This document shows, in pieces, positions 7,743 through 15,258 of a DNA stretch of 40,942 bases. The stretch's first letter is position 1. Each line of letters opens with the position of its first letter. Source of the stretch: Pseudomonadota bacterium (GTDB lineage Bacteria > Pseudomonadota > Gammaproteobacteria > Burkholderiales > Burkholderiaceae_C); assembly GCA_021841865.1 (NCBI GenBank), contig JAKCDM010000013.1, positions 5,762 to 46,703 of the forward strand. The letters run 5' to 3'. Made by a program: the position numbers and the translations under genes. A model generated the notes under the pieces. The model was not told the DNA's origin. It saw nothing but the letters and a program-made list of their open reading frames with translations, and searched no databases.

Positions 7743-8354
7743 ATGAGCGAACAACCCGACCCGGGCGCCGGCTCGACCAAGCCGTACCTGCTGCGCGCGC
7801 TGTACGAGTGGTGCTGCGACAACGGCTTCACGCCCTACCTGGCGGTGAAGGTCGACGACAGCGTGCGCGTGCCGCGCGAGCATGTGCGCAATGGCGAAAT
7901 CGTGCTGAACATCAGTTTCGGCGCGACCAGCGGGCTCAACATGGGCAACGACGACATTCGCTTCAAGGCGCGCTTCGGCGGCGTGGCACGCGACATCATC
8001 GTGCCGGTGACCCATGTCACCGCGATCTACGCCCGCGAGAACGGCCAGGGCATGGCCTTCCCGCCGCCGACGGCGCCAGCCGTCGAAGCCGAGCCGCGCG
8101 CGGAGCAGCCGGCCCCGTCGCCGCCGCCCGTGGCGGGCGGCGGCGCGCGCCTGCATGCCGTGCCGGCGTCCGCGTCGGAGTCCGCGTCGGAGCCCCCGGA
8201 AACGGCGCATGCGCCTGCCTCGCCCGAGCGCATCCACCCCGAGCGCTCCGGCCCGGCCGACGACGGGGACGACGGGGACGACGGGGACGACGGCGGCGAG
8301 CGCCCGGAGCCGCCGCCGCGCCCGTCGGGCCCGCACCTCAAGCGCGTGAAATGA
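7743..8354 (+). CDS. sspB: ClpXP protease specificity-enhancing factor SspB
   Basis: 203 residues. The folded substrate-binding domain occupies about 12-110 (PYLLRALYEWCCDNGFTPYL at its start, then VLNISFGATSGLNMGNDDI and VTHVTAIYARENG). SspB binds ssrA-tagged proteins from stalled ribosomes and delivers them to ClpXP. The rest is a flexible tail ending GPHLKRVK, equivalent to the C-terminal ClpX-binding peptide. The linker is unusually repetitive: SASE twice and four DDG units, encoded by short perfect DNA repeats. Overlapping antisense and alternate-frame ORFs here are artefacts of base composition. Confidence 0.93.
   Translation: MSEQPDPGAGSTKPYLLRALYEWCCDNGFTPYLAVKVDDSVRVPREHVRNGEIVLNISFGATSGLNMGNDDIRFKARFGGVARDIIVPVTHVTAIYARENGQGMAFPPPTAPAVEAEPRAEQPAPSPPPVAGGGARLHAVPASASESASEPPETAHAPASPERIHPERSGPADDGDDGDDGDDGGERPEPPPRPSGPHLKRVK
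8259..8294 (+). repeat. 9-bp tandem repeat inside sspB encoding (Asp-Asp-Gly)4
   Basis: GACGACGGG occurs three times head to tail and a fourth copy ends GGC. The period is a multiple of three, so copy-number change by slippage would lengthen or shorten the linker without shifting the frame. A second in-frame 12-bp duplication (TCCGCGTCGGAG twice) lies at 8169-8192. Confidence 0.8.
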
Positions 8355-8400
8355 CCGCCGCCCCCGATGGCAGCGTCGCCACGCGCGAGCACCCCATCGC

Positions 8401-8476
8401 GCCGCTTTAGCTCAGCTGGTAGAGCAACCGCCTTGTAAGCGGTAGGTCGTCCGTTCGAGTCGGACAAGCGGCACCA
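8401..8476 (+). tRNA. tRNA-Thr (anticodon TGT)
   Basis: A complete 76-nt cloverleaf with encoded CCA. The acceptor stem pairs GCCGCTT (8401-8407) with AAGCGGC (8466-8472), the discriminator is A, and CCA follows. The D arm has GCTC/GAGC, the anticodon stem pairs ACCGC with GCGGT around loop CTTGTAA (anticodon TGT, reading ACA and other Thr codons), and the T arm is GTCCG-TTCGAGT-CGGAC. It begins 46 bp after sspB on the same strand and has no obvious promoter of its own, so it may be processed from the sspAB transcript. Confidence 0.97.
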
Positions 8477-8602
8477 GAAAACCCTTGAGAAAATTGCCCC
8501 AGGCCGGCACAGGCTTCGTCCCTGCCTGGCTGCTGCGGACGACTCCGCCCAACGCGGCTGCTCGCATCTCCAGCACAAGAGATGCCAGCAATTTCATTCC
8601 GC

Positions 8603-8641
8603 TTGACAGGTTCTGCAGCACGGAACATCATGTGCCATGAT
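8603..8641 (+). promoter_or_regulatory. higBA promoter and operator-like palindrome
   Basis: A perfect -35 box TTGACA (8603-8608) is followed after 17 bp by CATCAT (8626-8631), four of six matches to a -10 box. A perfect inverted repeat, ATCATG-TGC-CATGAT (8627-8641), covers the -10 box and the HigB start codon at 8637. Transcription would begin at about the start codon, so the message may be leaderless. The palindrome is a natural candidate for the site where HigA represses its own operon. Confidence 0.5.
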
Positions 8642-8915
8642 CCATTCCTTCGCGTGCGCGGAGACCGAGGCGTTGTTCCACAGCCAGCCTGTGCTGCGCT
8701 TCAAGAACTTTGAGCGGGTCGCTCGGCGCAAGCTGTTGCAGTTGCACGCTGCGACCGTGCTGGAGAGCCTGCGCATTCCTCCGGGCAACTATCTGGAAGC
8801 ATTGAAAGCTGACCGCCAGGGCCAGCACAGCATCCGCATCAACGACCAGTGGCGAGTGTGCTTTGTCTGGAAGAGCGACGGCGCCCACCAGGTCGAAATC
8901 GTGGACTATCACTGA
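8637..8915 (+). CDS. higB: HigB-type toxin (RelE/ParE superfamily mRNA interferase)
   Basis: 92 residues, matching the plasmid-maintenance killer family: N-terminus MIHSFACAETEALFH, central RFKNFERVARRKL, and the conserved C-terminal core LEALKADRQGQHSIRINDQWRVCF continuing to VEIVDYH. HigB enzymes cleave mRNA on the ribosome and stop growth until HigA neutralises them. Toxin-first order, with the antitoxin gene 9 bp downstream, is typical of higBA. It has no good Shine-Dalgarno sequence; the predicted promoter leaves essentially no leader. Its position right after a tRNA gene suggests acquisition by transfer, although base composition does not differ strikingly. Confidence 0.9.
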   Translation: MIHSFACAETEALFHSQPVLRFKNFERVARRKLLQLHAATVLESLRIPPGNYLEALKADRQGQHSIRINDQWRVCFVWKSDGAHQVEIVDYH

Positions 8916-8924
8916 GAATCAACG

Positions 8925-9233
8925 ATGGCCAAGCTGCTTGACGAGATCCACCCAGGCGAAGTTCTGCTGGAGGAGTTCATGAAGCCCCTGGGTATCAGCG
9001 CCCGACAACTCGCTGCCGACATTGACGTGTCGCCGAGCCGCATCAGCGAACTGGTGAACGGCATTCGTCCCATCACGGCCGACACGGCGCTGCGCCTGGG
9101 GCTGTTTTTCAGCATGGAGCCTCGCTTCTGGTTGAACCTGCAATGCGAGTACGACATGCGAATGGCCGTGCGCGAGACCAAGGCGGCCATCGAGCCGCGC
9201 ATCCGCGTGTTCCACGCGGATGCCGCGTGCTGA
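8925..9233 (+). CDS. higA: HigA-type antitoxin, XRE-family DNA-binding protein
   Basis: 102 residues. The N-terminus has IHPGEVLLEEFMKPLGIS, the signature of the HigA/VapI family, followed by a helix-turn-helix (about 25-65) with ISARQLAADIDVSPSRISEL as its recognition region. The end WLNLQCEYDMRMA is also family-typical. It is expected to bind and inactivate HigB and, with HigB, to repress the operon through the palindrome at 8627-8641. It is co-transcribed with higB across a 9-bp gap. Confidence 0.9.
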   Translation: MAKLLDEIHPGEVLLEEFMKPLGISARQLAADIDVSPSRISELVNGIRPITADTALRLGLFFSMEPRFWLNLQCEYDMRMAVRETKAAIEPRIRVFHADAAC

Positions 9234-9317
9234 GCTGCGAAGTACCGATCGCTCAGGCGCTCGCCCGTTGAACGCGCAAGGGCGCCTCTACGAGCTGCTT
9301 GGGACCTGACTGCGGCA

Positions 9318-9333
9318 GGCGGCTCGCGCCGCC
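9318..9333. terminator. Inverted repeat between convergent higA and the dehydrogenase gene
   Basis: GGCGGC (9318-9323) and GCCGCC (9328-9333) flank TCGC, making a stable 6-bp GC hairpin on either strand just beyond the end of the minus-strand dehydrogenase gene. There is no T-run; the terminator role is inferred from the convergent position. Confidence 0.3.
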
Positions 9334-9340
9334 CGGCAGT

Positions 9341-10102
9341 CTACAGCTGCACCCCGCGGGTCAGCGCCCCGTCGACCACCAGGTTGGTGCCACTGATGAA
9401 GCTGGCGGCCGGGCTGGCGAGGAACACCGCGGCGCGTGCCATTTCCTCGGGCTTGCCCATGCGTCCCATCGGATTCAGCGCGAGGGCGTCGGCGTACAGC
9501 TTGGGGTTGGTGTTGCGGATATGTTCCCAAACCCCGCCCTCGAAATAGGTGTTGCCCGGCGACACCGTGTTGGCCCGGATCCCCTTGGCCGCCAGCTGGT
9601 ACGCGAGACCCTGGGTGTAATGCACGATCGCCGCCTTGAACGTGCCGTAGGGGCCTGCGGCGAAATCGATCTCGCGTGCCGACACGCTCGAGATGGTGAC
9701 GATCGACGCCGCCTTGCTTTGCTCCAGGAACGGCATCGCCGCGTTCACCAGCTGCACCGTGCCCATCAGGTCGGTCTCGAACTCCTTGCGCCAGCTCGCG
9801 TCGTCGTTGCCGATGGCCAGCGCGCTGACATTGGCGACGACGATGTCCACGCCCTGCCAGCTCGCGCCGACCTCGCCGACCCAGCGCTGCAGTCCCGCGT
9901 GGTCGGCCACGTCGACGCTCGCTCCGAGGCTTTGCACGCCGTGGCGCCGCAGTGCGGCCACGGTGTCGTTCACGGCATCGGCGTTGCGCGCGCAGACGGC
10001 GACGTCAGCCCCTTCCTGCGCGAAGGTCTCGGCGATCGCGCGCCCGATTCCCTTGCTCGCGCCGGTGACGATGACCTTCAATCCTTTCAGTCCCAGATCC
10101 AT
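9341..10102 (-). CDS. Short-chain dehydrogenase/reductase (SDR), substrate unknown
   Basis: 253 residues, classical SDR length. The Rossmann nucleotide site is TGASKGIG at 13-20. Catalytic residues are Ser139 (in TISSVSA), Tyr152 and Lys156 (PYGTFKAA), with the normal 13-residue Ser-Tyr spacing. The C-terminal DGALTRGVQL ends a normal SDR fold, after GRMGKPEEMARAAVFLAS and SGTNLVVDG. An Arg in CARN after the second strand suggests NADP(H) preference. It lies 46 bp downstream of the amidase gene on the same strand, so the two may form an operon, but sequence does not reveal the substrate; names such as 3-oxoacyl-ACP reductase would be overassignment. Confidence 0.88.
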   Translation of the reverse strand: MDLGLKGLKVIVTGASKGIGRAIAETFAQEGADVAVCARNADAVNDTVAALRRHGVQSLGASVDVADHAGLQRWVGEVGASWQGVDIVVANVSALAIGNDDASWRKEFETDLMGTVQLVNAAMPFLEQSKAASIVTISSVSAREIDFAAGPYGTFKAAIVHYTQGLAYQLAAKGIRANTVSPGNTYFEGGVWEHIRNTNPKLYADALALNPMGRMGKPEEMARAAVFLASPAASFISGTNLVVDGALTRGVQL

Positions 10103-10148
10103 GGCTTGTGCTTCCTGTTTGACGGGTCTCAGAGTGCTTGGCAGGTGC

Positions 10149-11147
10149 TCAGCCCGCGTTGCCGAGCAGGTACTTCTTGCGGATGGCCGACCCCACCGTG
10201 TATTTGGGGTCGACGAAGTTGCCCAGGCGGACCTGGCCGCACTGGCTGAGCATCATGTAGGCGTCCCAGCGATCGAAGCCGTACTCCTCGCTCATCCAGT
10301 GCACCAGCTCGGTGTAGGCGATGCGCGTGGCATCTTCCAGCGGTCGCGCGCTGCCGATGGTCATCAGCAGCGCGTCGGTCTCCAGCCGGGGCCAAGCGAT
10401 GGCCCAGTTCTTGATCAGGTCGACGTGGATGGTGGTCGTGCTGGCGAACTCGACGGCGGTGCCGCAGACCTCGCCGTCCCCTTGGCACGCGTGCGCGTCG
10501 CCGATGAACAGGCGCGCGCCTGGCGAGCGCACCGGCAGGTAGGTGATGCTGCCAGGCCCCATGTCGGGGACGTCCATGTTCCCGCCATGGGTGTCGGGGG
10601 TCAGCGAGTTGATCGAATCGATCTCGGGAGACAGGCTCAGCGTGCCGATGTGCGGGCGGTAGGGCAGCGTGACCCGCCGGCTCCAGTACACGCCCTGCTC
10701 GTCCAGGTCGATCTTGCGCGTGATCTCGGGAAGGGGTTCGTTCAGGGTCGCCGTGTAATCGGTCCCGGTCAACGCACCGAAGCGCGGAATCAGGCAGCAG
10801 GTGCCGCGCGGATTGTCCCCGCGGGGCTTGATGGACTCGATGTACACCGCCACCACGTCGCCCTTCTCGGCGCCGTCGATCATGATGGGCCCGTTCTGCG
10901 GGTTGAGGAAGGGCACGGTGAGCACCTTGCTCGGCAGATCCTGTTCGGTCTTGACCTTGCCTTCGAAGGCGTCTCGCGTTTCGATCACCACCCGGTCGCC
11001 CGGAGCGACCTGCAGCACGGGCTCCGAGTACGGCCCGATGGTGTAGTGATACTTGCCCTGCCTGGCCTCCGACAGGTGATGCGTCGCGCCGACCCTGCCG
11101 CGCGCCACCCCCCGCGAGTGCATGATGGACTGCTCCAGCCAATTCAT
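10149..11147 (-). CDS. Acetamidase/formamidase family amidohydrolase
   Basis: 332 residues. The FmdA/AmdA family hydrolyses short aliphatic amides such as formamide or acetamide to ammonia and the acid. Family features are the beta-rich body with APGDRVVIETRDAFEG, GPIMIDGAEKGD, the HGGNMDVPDMGPG segment, and GDAHACQGDGEVCGTAVE, which holds likely active-site and metal-binding residues. The upstream part of the frame (starting MHDFVVIK) is rejected because the ATG at 11147 has GGGAG 5 nt before it and begins MNWLEQSIMHSRG. The gene lies upstream of the dehydrogenase. Two 15-bp direct repeats upstream suggest control by a dedicated activator. Exact amide specificity is not readable. Confidence 0.88.
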   Translation of the reverse strand: MNWLEQSIMHSRGVARGRVGATHHLSEARQGKYHYTIGPYSEPVLQVAPGDRVVIETRDAFEGKVKTEQDLPSKVLTVPFLNPQNGPIMIDGAEKGDVVAVYIESIKPRGDNPRGTCCLIPRFGALTGTDYTATLNEPLPEITRKIDLDEQGVYWSRRVTLPYRPHIGTLSLSPEIDSINSLTPDTHGGNMDVPDMGPGSITYLPVRSPGARLFIGDAHACQGDGEVCGTAVEFASTTTIHVDLIKNWAIAWPRLETDALLMTIGSARPLEDATRIAYTELVHWMSEEYGFDRWDAYMMLSQCGQVRLGNFVDPKYTVGSAIRKKYLLGNAG

Positions 11148-11191
11148 CGCGTCTCCCTGGTGCTTGTCGTGTGATGGGTTCTTGATAACGA

Positions 11192-11226
11192 CAAAGTCAT
11201 GCAATACTCGGCAAAGCCATTCAATA
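11192..11226 (-). promoter_or_regulatory. Paired 15-bp direct repeats upstream of the amidase gene
   Basis: On the plus strand CAAAGTCATGCAATA (11192-11206) and CAAAGCCATTCAATA (11212-11226) match at 13 of 15 bases and start exactly 20 bp apart, close to two turns of the helix. They lie 45-79 bp upstream of the amidase start. This spacing is typical of sites for a dimeric activator of the AraC type. No regulator gene adjoins. Confidence 0.5.
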
Positions 11227-11554
11227 ATCCCTGGCTAAAGCACGATTTCAGTGTATGTCATTGATGGCGCGAGCGTTTCGTCGAACATGCTGATGCGGCG
11301 GGCTGCGGCTCGCGGGCGCCGCGTGCGGCTCGCCGGCGCAGGCCGCCCGGCGGCGCGCATCGACGGCTCGCGAAGGCGCTGCAGGCGCTCGCGAATGCCG
11401 TGCTGGCGACTTCGGGCCGACGCATAATCCGCCCAGGAGAGCGGGCGCTGGCAGGCAGCCTGCGCCGCCCGCGCTCCCGGATCCGGATGGGATGCCGCGC
11501 GCCGAGCCGCGAACGGCGCCGATCCGGGCATGCCCACGGTCCTCGGAGTTGCCC
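11227..11554. other. 328-bp gap upstream of the HDOD gene, no gene seen
   Basis: No open frame here looks like a protein. The left 50 bp are AT-richer and belong to the amidase promoter region. The only promoter-like element for the HDOD gene is CATAAT at 11423-11428, without a good -35 partner. The remainder is GC-rich sequence with several short dyads such as GGATCCGGAT near 11476. Confidence 0.3.
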
Positions 11555-12529
11555 ATGTCCCAATCGCCCGCATCGACGTCCTCCGCGGCCGACATCGCCC
11601 GCCGCCTGCGAGCCGACGTGGTGCAGCTGCCGATGCTGCCTGCGGTGCTGCTGCGCCTGGCCACGCTGGCGCCGGACCAGCCCAGCTATTTCGACGACGT
11701 GCGCTCGCTGGTGCACGCCGACCCGGGCATGGCCGTGAAGCTGCTGCGCGTGGCGAATTCGGCGGGTGGCGGGGCGATGAACACCACGCCGTCGGTCGAC
11801 ATGGCGCTGATCCGCATCGGCGCACGCTCCGCGGTGGAGCTCATGCTGGCCGACCAGGCGCTGCAGATGTTCCCGGCGCGTGAGCAATGGCAGCGCGACC
11901 TGTGGGGGCATGCGGTCCTGGTCGCGCATTACATGCGCCGCATGGCGCCGATGGTCATCGATGCGCGAATCGATGCCGAGCAGGCCTACCTGGCGGGGCT
12001 GTTGCACGACGTCGGACGGTTCCTGATGTTCGAGCTGCTTCCCGAGGCCTTCGCGCTGACCGAGGACGGCAGCGCCGATGCGTCGCAGAACCTGCTCGAC
12101 GCGGAACTGCATGCCTGTGGATGCACCCACACCCAGCTCGCGTACCTGGCGTTGACGCGCTGGGGCCTGCCCGAGGCGCTGGCCGTGGCGGCGCGCGACC
12201 ATCACCGCGACGAGCCGGGGAGGCAGGATTGCCCGAGCGACGCGCAGGCGGGTTCGCTGGTGACCCTGCTGCGCGACGTCGACTGGCTGGCCTGGCGCGT
12301 GGCCCGGGACGGCGCCGGCTGGCTGGAGCAGTCGCCCGAGGCCTTCGACGCACAGGCCGGGAACAAAATGCGCTCGCGCTACCGTGGCGATGCCGCGCAC
12401 CGCCTGCAGCGCCTGCGCTCGGCCACGCTCGAGGCCGAGGCGCTGCTGCGCTCCATCGGCATCGACGCGCCGCGCTGGGCCGCCGACGCGCCAGCCGGGT
12501 CGGCTACAGGGCGTGCCGGACCAGCCTGA
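11555..12529 (+). CDS. HDOD-domain protein (signalling or regulatory)
   Basis: 324 residues. An HDOD domain spans roughly 15-230: it starts RLRADVVQLPMLPAVLLRL, contains VHADPGMAVKLLRVANSA and ALIRIGARSAVEL, and keeps a GLLHDVGRFL motif. HDOD proteins are catalytically degenerate relatives of HD hydrolases found in bacterial signalling, with roles in motility, stress responses or cyclic-di-GMP networks in some species; here no GGDEF, EAL or kinase domain is fused. The remaining C-terminal part is helical and unrecognised. The ATG at 11555 has GGAG 6 nt upstream; an upstream ATG would add 21 residues without homology. Its last 26 bp overlap the end of the convergent acetyltransferase gene. Confidence 0.85.
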   Translation: MSQSPASTSSAADIARRLRADVVQLPMLPAVLLRLATLAPDQPSYFDDVRSLVHADPGMAVKLLRVANSAGGGAMNTTPSVDMALIRIGARSAVELMLADQALQMFPAREQWQRDLWGHAVLVAHYMRRMAPMVIDARIDAEQAYLAGLLHDVGRFLMFELLPEAFALTEDGSADASQNLLDAELHACGCTHTQLAYLALTRWGLPEALAVAARDHHRDEPGRQDCPSDAQAGSLVTLLRDVDWLAWRVARDGAGWLEQSPEAFDAQAGNKMRSRYRGDAAHRLQRLRSATLEAEALLRSIGIDAPRWAADAPAGSATGRAGPA

Positions 12530-15194
12530 AGTCGGGATCCTCCGGGAAGGCCTCGACGGCGAAGCCCAGGCCGCGCATGAGCTTGAGCATGGCCGGGTTG
12601 TTGCTCAGCACCAGGCCCTCGATGGTCTTCAGGCCGCGTTCGCGCGCCACGTCCATGATGCCCTGCATGAGCCGCGAGCCGATGCCCTTGCCGCTCCATT
12701 CGTCGGCCACCACCAGCGAGAATTCGCAGCTGCTCTGGTCCGGGTTGGTGATGTAGCGCGACACGCCGATGATGCGCTCGCCGGGCGGCGCCTGCGGATG
12801 CTCGGGGTCGATCTCGCGCAGCACGGCGACCAGCGCCATCTCGCGGTCGTAGTCGATCAGCGTGAAGCGCGCGAGCATCGACGCCGGCAACTCCGCGCGG
12901 GACGACACGAAGCGGAAGTAGCGGCTTTGCGGGGACAGCCCGCGCACCAGGCGCTGCAGCATCTCGCCATCGCCGGTGCGCACCGGACGCATCAGGTATT
13001 CGCCGCCCCCGGGCAGCGGCAGCAGCTGCTCGAAGCGGGCCGGATAGGGGCGGATGGCCAGGTGGCGGTAGCGGTCGCCGCTGCCGGCCATGGCCACCTG
13101 GGCGCTGTCGACCACGATGCGAGCGTCCACCGTCACCGCGCCGTGTTCGTCGACGATCACCGGGTTGAGGTCCATCTCGCGCAGCTGCGGAAGCTCGCAG
13201 ACCATTTCCGACACCCGCAGCAGCAGCTGCTCCAGCGCCTGCAGCGCCACGGCCGGCGCGCCGCGCCACTCGCCGAGGGTTTCCGACACCCGCGCGCGTT
13301 CGATCAGGCGCCGCGCCAGGAACTGGTTCAGCGGCGGCAGCTCCATCGCACGGTCGCCGATCAGCTCGACCATCATGCCGCCGGCGCCGAACACGATCAC
13401 CGGGCCGAAGGGGTCGTCGGTGACCAGCCCGACGAACACCTCGCGCCCGCGCCGCGCGCCGGCCATCTTCTGTACCGTCACGCCGTTGATGCGCGCGTCG
13501 GGCTTGAGCCGGGCGACCGTGCGCATCATGTCCTCGAAGGTGTCGCGGGCCTGCGCGCCGTTGCTGACGTTCAGCGCCACGCCCTGCACGTCGGACTTGT
13601 GCGTGATGTCGGGCGAATCGATCTTCAGCGCCACCGGGAATCCCATCTGGCTGGCCAGTAGCATCGCCTCGTTGGCGCTGCGCGCCAGCGCGGCATGGGT
13701 CACCGGGATGTGGAAGGCCGACAGCAGCGCCTTCGACTCCATTTCGGTGAGCATGGTGCGGCGCTCGGCCAGCACGCTCTCGATCACCAGGCGCGCGCAC
13801 TCGAGGTCGGGCGCGCCCAGGTCGCTCAGCGGAGGCGGGGTCTGCTGCAGCAGTTGCTGGTTCTGGTAGAAGGTGGCGATGTTGCCGAAGGCGCCGACGG
13901 CGGCCTCCGGGGTGCGAAAACTCGGGATGTCGGCGGCGCGCAACACTTCGCGCCCGGCTTCCACGCTCGAGTCCCCCATCCAGCACGCCAGCAACGGCTT
14001 GCCGAAATGGCGCTGCATGGCCGCCACCGCTTCGGCCGCCGCGCTGGAGTCGCTGCCTGCCTTCGGCGAGTGGATGGCCAGCGCGCCGTCGACCCCGCGG
14101 TCGGCGGCCACCGCCTCCAGCGCCAGCCGGTAGTGCTCGGCGGTGGCGTCCTCCGACAGGTCGATCAGGTCGCTCAGCGACGCCAGCGGCGGCAGCCCGG
14201 GGCGCAGGCCCTCGGCCACGGCGGGGGCCAGGCGCGCGAGCTCCAGGCCGATCTCGTTGGCCCAGTCGGCCGCCAGCACGCCGGGGCCGCCGCCGTTGGT
14301 GATCACGGCCAGGCGTCGCCCCACGGGGCGGTAGCGCGAAGCCAGGCACTTGGCCGCCGAGAACAGTTCGACGAACGAGCGCACGCGCACCGCGCCGGCG
14401 CGTCGCAGCGCCGAGTCGAACACGTCGTCGCTGCCTACGCTGGCCGCGCTGTGGGTCTGCGCGGCGCGCCCGCCGGCCGCGCGGCGTCCGGCCTTGAGCA
14501 CGATCACCGGCTTGGCGTTGGCCGCCGAGCGCAGCGCGCTCATGAAGCTGCGCGCATTGGTGATTCCTTCCAGGTACACGATGATGCTGTGGGTCTGCGC
14601 GTCGTTGGCCAGGAAGTCCAGCGCCTCGGCGATGCCCACGGCGGTGTGCGGGCCCACCGAGATCAGCGACGAGAAGCCCACGCGGTTCTGCAGCGCCCAG
14701 TCCAGCATCGACGCCGTCAGCGCCCCGGACTGCGAAACCAGGCCCAGCGGCCCGGGCTTGGCCAGCGGCCCGCAGGCGCTGGCGTTGAGCCCGGCGCCAG
14801 GGCGCTGGAAGCCCAGGCTGTTGGGCCCCAGCAGCTGCAGCCCGTCGCGCGCTGCGATGTCGCGCAGCTTGCGCGCGGCTTCAGGCCCCACGCCGTGCGA
14901 CACCATCAGCGCGCTGCGGCAGCCCATGCGCGCCGCCAGCTCGAGCGCTTCGGGCGCCTGTTCCTCGGGCAGCGCGATCACCGCCAGGTCCGCGTGGGTG
15001 TGCGACAGCTGTTCCAGCGTGCCGCTGGTGTGCAGGTCGACGAACTGCAGCCGCCCCTGGTAGGAGCCCTGGCGCAGCGCCTGCTGCACGGCCAGCGCTG
15101 CGCTGCACCCGGCGCATCCGTCGGAACACCCGAACACCACGATGGATTCCGGGGTGAAAAGCGGCGTCAGGTAATGTTTGTCCATGGCCTTCAT
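12504..15194 (-). CDS. PatZ-like protein acetyltransferase (CoA-binding, ATP-grasp and GNAT domains)
   Basis: 896 residues in the order typical of large Pat-type enzymes. An NDP-forming acyl-CoA synthetase-like region comes first: CoA-binding Rossmann part (about 10-130, VVFGCSDG, LGPNSLGF) and succinyl-CoA-ligase-like part (about 140-450, LVSQSGALTASMLDWA, ITNGGGPGVLAADW). An ATP-grasp domain follows (about 480-690, FPVALKIDSPDITHKSDV, GREVFVGLVTDDPFGPV, LREMDLNPVI). The C-terminus is a GNAT domain (about 730-896) with GKGIGSRLMQGIM as acetyl-CoA loop. In enterics such enzymes acetylate acetyl-CoA synthetase and other proteins. The histidine that acyl-CoA synthetases phosphorylate is not evident in the synthetase-like part, supporting regulation rather than ADP-forming catalysis. 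The first ATG has GGAG 4 nt upstream. Confidence 0.85.
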   Translation of the reverse strand: MKAMDKHYLTPLFTPESIVVFGCSDGCAGCSAALAVQQALRQGSYQGRLQFVDLHTSGTLEQLSHTHADLAVIALPEEQAPEALELAARMGCRSALMVSHGVGPEAARKLRDIAARDGLQLLGPNSLGFQRPGAGLNASACGPLAKPGPLGLVSQSGALTASMLDWALQNRVGFSSLISVGPHTAVGIAEALDFLANDAQTHSIIVYLEGITNARSFMSALRSAANAKPVIVLKAGRRAAGGRAAQTHSAASVGSDDVFDSALRRAGAVRVRSFVELFSAAKCLASRYRPVGRRLAVITNGGGPGVLAADWANEIGLELARLAPAVAEGLRPGLPPLASLSDLIDLSEDATAEHYRLALEAVAADRGVDGALAIHSPKAGSDSSAAAEAVAAMQRHFGKPLLACWMGDSSVEAGREVLRAADIPSFRTPEAAVGAFGNIATFYQNQQLLQQTPPPLSDLGAPDLECARLVIESVLAERRTMLTEMESKALLSAFHIPVTHAALARSANEAMLLASQMGFPVALKIDSPDITHKSDVQGVALNVSNGAQARDTFEDMMRTVARLKPDARINGVTVQKMAGARRGREVFVGLVTDDPFGPVIVFGAGGMMVELIGDRAMELPPLNQFLARRLIERARVSETLGEWRGAPAVALQALEQLLLRVSEMVCELPQLREMDLNPVIVDEHGAVTVDARIVVDSAQVAMAGSGDRYRHLAIRPYPARFEQLLPLPGGGEYLMRPVRTGDGEMLQRLVRGLSPQSRYFRFVSSRAELPASMLARFTLIDYDREMALVAVLREIDPEHPQAPPGERIIGVSRYITNPDQSSCEFSLVVADEWSGKGIGSRLMQGIMDVARERGLKTIEGLVLSNNPAMLKLMRGLGFAVEAFPEDPDFRLVRHAL

Positions 15195-15258
15195 TGTGCT
15201 CCGCGCGCGCGCCGGCGAGCCAGTCGCATAATGTGCCTATCCGGGGTTTTTTCACGCC

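Noticed and set aside
8477-8602. Attachment site formed by a repeated tRNA-Thr 3' end
   Set aside because: No second copy of the tRNA 3' sequence was seen downstream of higBA or elsewhere in the window.
11148-11226. Sigma-54 promoter upstream of the amidase gene (TGGC...TTGCA)
   Set aside because: The GG and GC elements are 14 bases apart, not the required 10.
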